NCBI GenBank assembly: GCA_964358645.1
Contig: CAYHPW010000070.1
Coordinates: forward strand, 1 to 12,774
Direction of reading: 5' to 3'
DNA from: JBBTDV01 sp038042605
Lineage (GTDB): Bacteria > Bdellovibrionota > UBA1018
DNA: 12,774 nt
The notes beneath the pieces were generated by a model that was given only the letters and a program-made list of their open reading frames with translations, was not told the DNA's origin and ran no database searches. How positions within the stretch are numbered: the stretch's first letter is position 1; every line of letters begins with the position of its first letter. The translations under genes and the position numbers were made by a program. Shown here one piece after another: positions 1 through 5,964 of the stretch.

Positions 1-432
1 CCCAAACCCCCGCACTAACAAAACCGGAAAGAATTAAGTGGGAGAGGCACTAGATTAAGGTCTGCTCTAAGCCAAAAACTCTCTAAAACAAGTGCAGCAG
101 GACATGATGCATTGATGTCTAGTAATAGAACTAAAAACTTACCTCCGGTTAACGGCGGCAAGGGTGGCTCTAATAGTAATTCTCCAGATGTAGCTGGAAA
201 AGCCGGAGTAGCAAGGTAGGATTTTTACCATCACTCCCAGAAAAGATCTGGCCGCAGGCCTGGTTCGATATAATTTGTGAGCCAATATGCTGATCCGCCA
301 TTGACTGCCAAGGTGTCGATGCAAAACTCTTGCAAGACATTTGGGCGCTTAATTTTTAGTTACAATTAATTTATTGTTGAAATAGCTGTCCGTCGCAGAG
401 ATGATTTGTTTCAAATGAAAGGACAACTATTT
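1..432. other. Left-edge region without a convincing gene
   Basis: All three plus frames are closed by stops within the first 53 bases (18, 37 and 53), so an upstream plus-strand gene could end in any of them. One plus frame is open from 19 to a TAG at 217-219 and encodes a Ser/Gly/Asn-rich tail (see findings), but it has no good start or ribosome binding site. A short minus-strand frame (324-139) has no family resemblance and I reject it. The last 80 bases are AT-rich and should carry the promoter of the lipoprotein gene. The best -10-like hexamer is TACAAT at 361-366, without a well-spaced -35. A 10-bp palindrome, TCTTGCAAGA, lies at 328-337. Confidence 0.5.
418..423 (+). promoter_or_regulatory. 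Ribosome binding site deciding the start at 433
   Basis: AAAGGA lies 9 bases upstream of the ATG at 433. It supports that start over the upstream in-frame TTG (406) and ATG (415), which would put extra residues ahead of the signal peptide and have no Shine-Dalgarno match. Confidence 0.6.
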
Positions 433-1560
433 ATGACCAAGAAAATAGTTATTTGTATCGGTGTGAGTTCATTATTAGCCGCGTTTATTTTTAGCTGTGC
501 AAAGAGTACAACAGATGAGGACGCTGACAGCACAAGCAACGCTGAAACAATGTCCAGCATTCCGTCGGCTGATCCGGTCTCACTTGATTATTCCCTAGCT
601 AGTACGTCATTAATGGCGACGCTAAAGGACCAAACATCTAATTCTGTCTCGATATCTAGTTCTCATGGTGGTGGATATGGTGGGGGCTCAGACAGTAGCC
701 TCAAGGTCAAGATCCAGCATGTTGAGGGGACAGGGCGCGGGACATTTAAAGTTTATCAGTGCAAGGACACAACGCAGATGGCTTTTGCCTCATACTCGGT
801 GGACAGCGGCACATATTCAGGAACAGTGCTTTATCGTGAATCAGGCGGATATTACGGCGATAACAATGTCGACTTGATCAGTTCCATCAAATCAGGGAGC
901 ATCACGGAGAGTGGTTTTGCCGGCAATGTTGATTTCAGGATCAACAGTGAATCGCGCATAGTTTTAACAGCCGACGGAGCAACACGCACAAATACGTTAC
1001 AAGGTACTAAATCCAGCCATGCGATCTCGTGTAAATGGAATGCAACACTTGGGTGTGCCGGCTATCAAGGGCAAGACTCAACGGTTCCGTTCGCGATCTC
1101 GGTAGACGCCACAACCAAGACAAAAACATATTCCACCACAGCAGACACCTCGATGTGCGCGAACATGTCGTATACGACTGTCGCGAGCAACGCGACTCTC
1201 ACGACTGATCAGACCTGGGATTGTACTCTGCCTTCCGGTGCCAGCTGGATAGATGTCGGTAGCGCCATTGGTCTTGAAGACTCAGGTGGCAATAATTGCA
1301 AGACGTTGTCCGATAGCTGGGAAAGCGAAGCCAACACCAATCCAGCTACTTGCGGTGCCGCGACAACAGCGTCAGCAGCTGGATGCTTTTGCGATTCGCT
1401 TTTTGCCGTAGCAGTGCAGAAGGTCAGGCGCGCAGAGAGGCAATTTACCTGCAAGGCCAAGGGCCTGTTTGCAATGGCTAAGGCCGGCTCTATCAGTGGG
1501 GTAAAGCTTAAGAAAAATGACACGATCTACTTGAATATATCCAGTATCGGGGGTCACTGA
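433..1560 (+). CDS. Cys-rich secreted lipoprotein of unknown function
   Basis: This 375-residue protein starts with two lysines and a hydrophobic stretch ending in Phe-Ser-Cys (MTKKIVICIG...FIFSC, Cys at residue 22), a signal peptide with a plausible but non-ideal lipobox (Phe at -2). An acidic Ser/Thr-rich linker follows, with a short SIPSAD motif, then a Gly-rich patch (GGGYGGG, about residues 78-84) and a predicted beta-rich body. After the lipid cysteine there are ten further cysteines, an even number compatible with up to five disulfides in an oxidising compartment. I do not recognise a named family. It resembles the lipoprotein at 9218-7833 in layout: Cys-Ala-Lys after the signal, a Gly-rich patch, and a beta-rich core beginning around a (V/R)xxC strand. 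The likely location is the outer membrane or cell surface. It appears to be a single-gene unit, convergent with the next operon. Confidence 0.75.
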   Translation: MTKKIVICIGVSSLLAAFIFSCAKSTTDEDADSTSNAETMSSIPSADPVSLDYSLASTSLMATLKDQTSNSVSISSSHGGGYGGGSDSSLKVKIQHVEGTGRGTFKVYQCKDTTQMAFASYSVDSGTYSGTVLYRESGGYYGDNNVDLISSIKSGSITESGFAGNVDFRINSESRIVLTADGATRTNTLQGTKSSHAISCKWNATLGCAGYQGQDSTVPFAISVDATTKTKTYSTTADTSMCANMSYTTVASNATLTTDQTWDCTLPSGASWIDVGSAIGLEDSGGNNCKTLSDSWESEANTNPATCGAATTASAAGCFCDSLFAVAVQKVRRAERQFTCKAKGLFAMAKAGSISGVKLKKNDTIYLNISSIGGH

Positions 1561-1563
1561 CCG

Positions 1564-1588
1564 TATTGACAGGGCCGCTCGGTCAATA
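1564..1588 (+). terminator. Hairpin after the Cys-rich lipoprotein gene (weak terminator candidate)
   Basis: TATTGAC (1564-1570) and GTCAATA (1582-1588) form a perfect 7-bp stem with an 11-base loop, starting 4 bases after the stop codon. No uninterrupted T-run follows, so this is a weak intrinsic terminator or a 3'-end stabilising hairpin. Confidence 0.3.
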
Positions 1589-1590
1589 GC

Positions 1591-1604
1591 AATAGATATC
1601 TATT
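1591..1604. repeat. Perfect 14-bp AT-rich palindrome
   Basis: AATAGATATCTATT reads identically on both strands. It sits between the two 3'-end hairpins of the convergent gene pair, where a promoter operator is not expected. It may be part of a bidirectional 3'-end structure or chance. Confidence 0.4.
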
Positions 1605-1611
1605 TTCGATA

Positions 1612-1646
1612 AAGGCTCTGTTAAAAGAGAAGTGTTACAAAGCCTT
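1612..1646 (-). terminator. Possible terminator of the protease-transporter operon
   Basis: In minus-strand RNA, the bases from 1646 to 1637 pair with those from 1621 to 1612 to give a 10-bp stem with one U.G wobble and a 15-base loop. The tail is only UUUAU, which is poor for an intrinsic terminator. It lies 35 bases after the stop of the NicO-like gene. In the plus direction the stem has a C-A mismatch and no T tail, so minus-strand use is more likely. Confidence 0.35.
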
Positions 1647-1680
1647 CATTAACTGTGGTGCGAATTGGCAGCAACTAAAC

Positions 1681-2304
1681 TCACAACGGGACAAAAAACA
1701 TCACCACGCCCAAAAGAGCGACGGCTAAACCAGTGATCACATCACCATAGTGCTCCAGCACCGGATGATCAAGTTTAATCAATCCAACAGCTGTCAGTAT
1801 AGTCGCGCCGAGCAGGGCCGCCAAAACCCCGAGTGAAAAACAAACCATTGCCATGACGGTCGCGACTACCCCTTTAAGCGCGGCGGCAGCAAATACAGGG
1901 AGAACAGCGAGACACGGCGAAAACCCAAGCGAAAAAAGAAACAGATATGGCGCGACATTGCCAGTAAACACGGGCCCGTGGTGAGTGTGACCTCTGCAAC
2001 CGGCGTGGCGCCTGTACGCGATGACACCATAAACCAGGCCAAACACAATCATTAGAATAGAGGCGTAGCGCTCCAATTCGTGGTCAGCGCCCTCTGAAAA
2101 AAAACTGCTTTCAATAAAAAGCGACAGCAACCCTATCAAATTTGAAATCACTATATGCCCGGAAGCCGCCACCAACGCGCCAACAGCAGCAGCGCGCACC
2201 GACCATTTCCTGGACTTAGTCATCAACATGACCGGTAGCCAGTGCCCAGGGGCAAGTGAGTGAATGAAACCAACAAATGCTGCCGAAGCTGCGAGAAGAA
2301 TCAT
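1681..2304 (-). CDS. NicO/UreH-like multi-spanning membrane protein, probable metal or small-ion transporter
   Basis: This 207-residue, very hydrophobic protein has about six membrane segments. Two motifs place it near the NicO/RcnA nickel-cobalt exporter and UreH-like transmembrane families: HSLAPGHW at residues 15-22 in the first helix, and GFSPCLAVLP at 127-136, the counterpart of the Gly-x-x-Pro-Cys motif of that superfamily. A short hydrophilic loop carries HTHHG (106-110), a likely metal-binding patch like the His-rich loop of Ni/Co members but much shorter. Substrate cannot be read from sequence; nickel, cobalt or another divalent ion is the family expectation, and relation to DsbD/TauE-like carriers cannot be excluded. 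The ATG overlaps the stop of the upstream protease gene (ATGA) and has no Shine-Dalgarno of its own, which points to translational coupling. Confidence 0.7.
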   Translation of the reverse strand: MILLAASAAFVGFIHSLAPGHWLPVMLMTKSRKWSVRAAAVGALVAASGHIVISNLIGLLSLFIESSFFSEGADHELERYASILMIVFGLVYGVIAYRRHAGCRGHTHHGPVFTGNVAPYLFLFSLGFSPCLAVLPVFAAAALKGVVATVMAMVCFSLGVLAALLGATILTAVGLIKLDHPVLEHYGDVITGLAVALLGVVMFFVPL

Positions 2305-3131
2305 TGCGCCAGGCGACTTAGTTCAGGGTCGCTGCCATAGAGGCATTCAGCGCGGTCATAATCGTTTTGGCGGATGTTCTCTTTTATCTCGGAAACATCG
2401 CCGATACCGACAAGCGTCTGTGTCTCTAGTTTTAATGACCTTATCTTGAGCGATGGGAACATGATCGCCTCACGATAAGGATGTCCACGGGATATTTTTG
2501 AGCATGAAACGTAATCAGGCCCTCCATCTCCATCGGCGCAGCTATGATCCAAACCAAGTGAGTGTCCAAGTTCATGAAGTGCCACGCTCATGAACTGGGC
2601 GTCCTCAATTATCTCCGGATTAATGAAGACCGCCTGGTGAATAAGTATTTTTTTCCTTTCGCACCTGACTGTCGCGCCTGGAATATGATCGTTAAACCCG
2701 AGAGCCTTCCAACGAGAGAGCGAGGTTTCCATCACGATGTAATATTCGCTACTAGAGCCAATCTCGGAGGAACAATCACGCGGATTGACCGACCTGACCT
2801 TATTTGGCACGACGTCTGTGCGTGTCTTAAACAACGGATGCCCAAGGAATTTTTTACCTGCTGCATTCCACTTATGAGCCGCGGTGTTTACCGCTTCTAT
2901 TTGCGACGCCGAAAAGGAGGAATCCACAACTACTTCTAGAGGCAGCATCTCAACTTTCCCAAGGAAACTGCCTTTTTGATCAGAGGCTATGCTGCAGCTC
3001 GATCCGATAAAATCCGTATTGGCAACCGAACCGCTACAAGACAGGAGAACCGTTAAACTCATGGTTCCCGCAACTACCGCCACGACTGCATAGCTTATTT
3101 TTTCCACAAACATCGGCAGGTAATTAACCAT
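2301..3131 (-). CDS. Matrixin-like (M10-type) zinc metalloprotease lipoprotein
   Basis: This 276-residue protein has a signal peptide ending in a good lipobox, Leu-Leu-Ser-Cys (Cys32), so it is predicted to be a periplasmic or surface lipoprotein. The catalytic zinc motif HELGHSLGLDH spans residues 186-196: His186, His190 and His196 would bind zinc and Glu187 act as base. An Ala-Ile-Met-Phe-Pro segment with Met224 fits the Met-turn of metzincins, and the C-terminal DRAECLYG (about 259-266) matches the usual matrixin end. No cysteine-switch propeptide is evident. The first ATG (3131) and an in-frame ATG at 3113 (residue 7) both lack a clear Shine-Dalgarno. A -10-like TATATT at 3155-3150 would leave a usable leader only for the second. 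It is the first gene of a two-gene operon with the NicO-like protein. The substrate is unknown. Confidence 0.85.
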   Translation of the reverse strand: MVNYLPMFVEKISYAVVAVVAGTMSLTVLLSCSGSVANTDFIGSSCSIASDQKGSFLGKVEMLPLEVVVDSSFSASQIEAVNTAAHKWNAAGKKFLGHPLFKTRTDVVPNKVRSVNPRDCSSEIGSSSEYYIVMETSLSRWKALGFNDHIPGATVRCERKKILIHQAVFINPEIIEDAQFMSVALHELGHSLGLDHSCADGDGGPDYVSCSKISRGHPYREAIMFPSLKIRSLKLETQTLVGIGDVSEIKENIRQNDYDRAECLYGSDPELSRLAQ

Positions 3132-3221
3132 ACTGGATGTTATTAGTCAAATATATTTAATATTCCTTTCATTATTAGGAAAAATATAATAAAATCTCTT
3201 ACTTAAGAAGTCACGAGCCTC
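3132..3221. promoter_or_regulatory. Divergent AT-rich promoter region
   Basis: This 90-base spacer separates the minus-strand protease operon from the plus-strand glycosyltransferase. A perfect -10 hexamer TATAAT lies on the plus strand at 3185-3190, 31 bases ahead of the glycosyltransferase ATG, with no convincing -35. On the minus strand TATATT (3155-3150) is the best -10 candidate for the protease gene, also without a good -35. The spacer is strikingly AT-rich compared with the flanking genes. Confidence 0.5.
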
Positions 3222-4370
3222 ATGAAAAAGCATCTTAGAAAAGCTATTTTTTTAACAGCTGAGTCACCCTACCCACAAATAGGATGTGAAAAACAACGAG
3301 AAGCTAATCTTATCCGCTTCTTACATGAACATATGATGGTTGATGTGCTTTGTTTTGAGCCAATTACGCCTGATGCTGGCGGCTCTGATCATAAGTCACA
3401 TAATTTCGGGCAACCAAGCGGCGTGAAGGTTTCAACAATAAAACGAGAAAAATCCAGGTACCTAGGAGCATTGAGAGCACCGCTTAGATGGCTAATAAGC
3501 GGGGGATATTCCATAGCCATGGCAAAAGCCCTAAAAAATCACGCTACGGACAACACACTTCTTTGGATTTCAGGAACCGGGATGTCAGGATACATCCCTC
3601 TCGGACGAGTTCTAGGATGTCCTGTTGTTCTTGATGCGCATGGTTCCGCGACCATAAAGCCGCTCAAGCTGGTGGGAAACCAGCCTGATATAATAACAGT
3701 GGAAAGCGACGCAGACGCCGCAAGTCTCTCAAAGTTTAAGCACAAAATTAAAATTCGTGTGATACCGGATGCAGTGGATTGCAAGAAATATGAAGCCATC
3801 CACACCAAAGCTGGGACGAATTTATTTTTTTCTGGAAGCCTGGACAAGCCAGCGAATATCGACGGATTGATATGGTTCATTGACGAGATACTGCCACGCT
3901 TGCGCGCTGCTTTAGGCGAGAATCTGCCACAAGTGGAGATTGCCACCTCCACATTGCTTAGGAACATTCCTCATTTCATAGGTAACCGCCTTAAGCGTGA
4001 AGACATAAAGCTTCACACAGCTCCGAAATCAATTCTACCATTCCTCGAAAAAGCAGCTATTGTGTTCATCCCGATCAGATCCGGCAGCGGCACACCAATG
4101 AAGATTCTTGAGGCAATGGCGGCCGGCCGGCCAGTAGTCAGCACCGGGCATGGCGCCAAAAACCTCGTCCTCTCACCAAGCTATGACATATGGATAGCGA
4201 ACCACGAAGACGCATTTACTTCAGCGATACTACGCCTTCTTGAAAACAAACCACTTAGAGCGAAGGTGGGCGTTCGCGCCGTTGAAACAGTCAGAAAGTA
4301 TTACAATTTCTCTTCAGTTAGGCAGGAAATAGCGAAGCTACTGAACTTATTATTTACCAAAAGTGTATAA
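3222..4370 (+). CDS. Glycosyltransferase, GT-B fold, GT4-like
   Basis: This 382-residue protein should transfer a sugar from a nucleotide-sugar donor to a cell-envelope acceptor in the cytoplasm. The N-terminal half has the ESPYPQIGCEKQREANLIRF region typical of GT4 enzymes that begin 'PYPP..G...R'. The C-terminal Rossmann half starts at FSGSLDKPANIDGLIWF (203-219) and carries the donor-binding signature SGSGTPMKILEAMAAGRPVV (287-306), with Glu297 as the expected nucleotide-sugar contact. It resembles the enzymes associated with PEP-CTERM/EpsH loci, but no such locus is seen here. The N-domain looks short: only about 20 residues separate VVLDAHG from IITVESDADA, where relatives usually have an extra helical stretch. 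There is no strong Shine-Dalgarno at the ATG. The gene stands alone, and its last seven codons overlap the end of the opposite-strand barrel gene. Confidence 0.8.
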   Translation: MKKHLRKAIFLTAESPYPQIGCEKQREANLIRFLHEHMMVDVLCFEPITPDAGGSDHKSHNFGQPSGVKVSTIKREKSRYLGALRAPLRWLISGGYSIAMAKALKNHATDNTLLWISGTGMSGYIPLGRVLGCPVVLDAHGSATIKPLKLVGNQPDIITVESDADAASLSKFKHKIKIRVIPDAVDCKKYEAIHTKAGTNLFFSGSLDKPANIDGLIWFIDEILPRLRAALGENLPQVEIATSTLLRNIPHFIGNRLKREDIKLHTAPKSILPFLEKAAIVFIPIRSGSGTPMKILEAMAAGRPVVSTGHGAKNLVLSPSYDIWIANHEDAFTSAILRLLENKPLRAKVGVRAVETVRKYYNFSSVRQEIAKLLNLLFTKSV

Positions 4371-5963
4371 AATACTGCCAAAGAAATACGACCCATCCAT
4401 AGTGACTTTTTCGGATGACGTCGCACCGGGGTCAGTCTTGTAACTTAGTGAACGGGATTCCACGTACAAGCCTACATTAAACCCCCATCTTTTAAAAATC
4501 CAATAGACGAGCTGCAAACCCAGGCCTAAATTTCTGTAAGATCCATCTCCTGAAATAATAGCCCCGTCAGGTAGGTTGGTCAGAACAAGAGGAAGAAAAT
4601 AATTAATTTTAGCACCAAGACTCCAGCTTTCCGTCAACTGTTTACGAATATCCACACCGAACGAAGGCCCGAGCGCCGGTACACGCAACGAATTATCATC
4701 AATAAGATAAACGTAATGCCTCATTTCCACGCCGACTTTCGGCGCGACAAATAGACCAAATTTATTGCGGTTCATTCTTATATTGTTCTTAATCACAAAC
4801 TCCAATGTCGGCCGGTGATAATCTTTACCGCTGACAGTGAAAACCGTATCTTCAAATGCACCGCCAAAACCCCATTGTCCAAACAGCCAATACTCACCGC
4901 TAAACCTAAGCGTGCCGGCTGTGGCCCCCACACGACCCCTGTACTCCTCGGACGGGCTGATCACTTCATAATTATATGGGGCGCCCATTACAGAGATAGC
5001 AAGATAGCCACTTCCGTCGCTTAAAACTTGTTTTCGATCAAGCTTAAATTCTGAAACCGCTCCCGGTCCTGAAACATTGGCTCGTCCATTGTCTGCGACA
5101 CCTGCAAGTGCTCTCACCTGCCACGCGTAGCTGCCGTCAATAGGAGTATCTACGGAAAGCGAATTAGTGCGAGCTATATACCGCTTCGAAGATGCCAATT
5201 GGTCTGACGCTGATTTGCTGCTTTCAATATTACGCGATAAGCGCGCGACGCGGATCTCATACGCCTCAGCGCCATCTACTGGCTTCCATTTTAAATTGAT
5301 TTTCCTCTCCTTCGGATACGAAATGGCATCACGCGGAAAAACAGGCACAGGTCTTGAAAGATCACGCGCCTCAACGGTGAAATCTCTAGTTTCAAATGCT
5401 TCTCCAAGCCATTTCTTTATAGTGCCTTTTGCCACGCTAGATTCCATCTCGATAACCGGTTTGACATTCCAAAAGTATTTGCCTGATTTTATCGGACCGA
5501 TATCAATATGGCAGACATCCGTCATACGGTGAATAACACCGCCATCATTCTTTATTTCCACAATGTATCTGCTTACACCATCAACGCACTCCCAACTTAA
5601 TATGGTAGATAGTGCCGGGTCATACCTCACAATCGACGCGCCATCATGCGGTTCACGCGGCGCCGGAGCTTGCGGCATCACTATAAGCGCACGGTACTCA
5701 CTCCAAATCCCAGGCCTTTTAAAACGGTCGACCGCGCGTAGCTTGTACCTGTATGCGCCAAACGGCAAGCTACCCTTCCACATTGTTGAAGCCATCCTTT
5801 TGTTTACGACGGGCCTGCCAGATCTTTCACCGGGTCTTTCAATAGCTAGTTCGTATGCAACTGAGTTGTTTATTTTTTCCCACTCTATAGCTACGATCTT
5901 CCCTGCCTCGCCGGCATAGGCGTAAATCAGGGAGCAATAAAGAGTGAGCAGCATTATCATCAA
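4350..5963 (-). CDS. Outer-membrane beta-barrel protein with three periplasmic Fn3-like domains
   Basis: This 537-residue protein begins with a short signal peptide ending Ala-Tyr-Ala (cleavage near residue 17). It is unusual in lacking any Lys/Arg before the hydrophobic core. Three fibronectin-III-like repeats follow at about 21-97, 110-197 and 207-308, with signatures such as LKWKPVDGAEAYEIRV and YAWQVRAL. From about 319 to the end the sequence alternates hydrophobic and polar residues and is rich in Tyr/Gly/aromatics, as in an 8-10-strand barrel. It ends ILYTFGK, close to but not exactly the usual C-terminal aromatic signal. The start shown is a TTG 8 bases from GGAGGT; the ATG at 5960, 11 bases away, is equally possible. 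It begins one base after the stop of the FecR-domain gene and is almost surely cotranscribed with it. The function is unknown; a structural role in the envelope is inferred. Confidence 0.75.
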   Translation of the reverse strand: MMIMLLTLYCSLIYAYAGEAGKIVAIEWEKINNSVAYELAIERPGERSGRPVVNKRMASTMWKGSLPFGAYRYKLRAVDRFKRPGIWSEYRALIVMPQAPAPREPHDGASIVRYDPALSTILSWECVDGVSRYIVEIKNDGGVIHRMTDVCHIDIGPIKSGKYFWNVKPVIEMESSVAKGTIKKWLGEAFETRDFTVEARDLSRPVPVFPRDAISYPKERKINLKWKPVDGAEAYEIRVARLSRNIESSKSASDQLASSKRYIARTNSLSVDTPIDGSYAWQVRALAGVADNGRANVSGPGAVSEFKLDRKQVLSDGSGYLAISVMGAPYNYEVISPSEEYRGRVGATAGTLRFSGEYWLFGQWGFGGAFEDTVFTVSGKDYHRPTLEFVIKNNIRMNRNKFGLFVAPKVGVEMRHYVYLIDDNSLRVPALGPSFGVDIRKQLTESWSLGAKINYFLPLVLTNLPDGAIISGDGSYRNLGLGLQLVYWIFKRWGFNVGLYVESRSLSYKTDPGATSSEKVTMDGSYFFGSILYTFGK

Positions 5964-5964
5964 T

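Noticed and set aside
1209..1523. 104-codon minus-strand frame within the Cys-rich lipoprotein
   Set aside because: Antisense to a frame with a clear ribosome binding site and signal peptide; no support of its own.
2562..2939. 125-codon plus-strand open frame opposite the metalloprotease
   Set aside because: The opposite strand carries the HExxHxxGxxH motif, Met-turn and lipobox; the plus frame is a shadow.
3539..3967. 142-codon minus-strand frame inside the glycosyltransferase
   Set aside because: The plus strand encodes a full GT-B enzyme through this stretch; the antisense product has no recognisable features.
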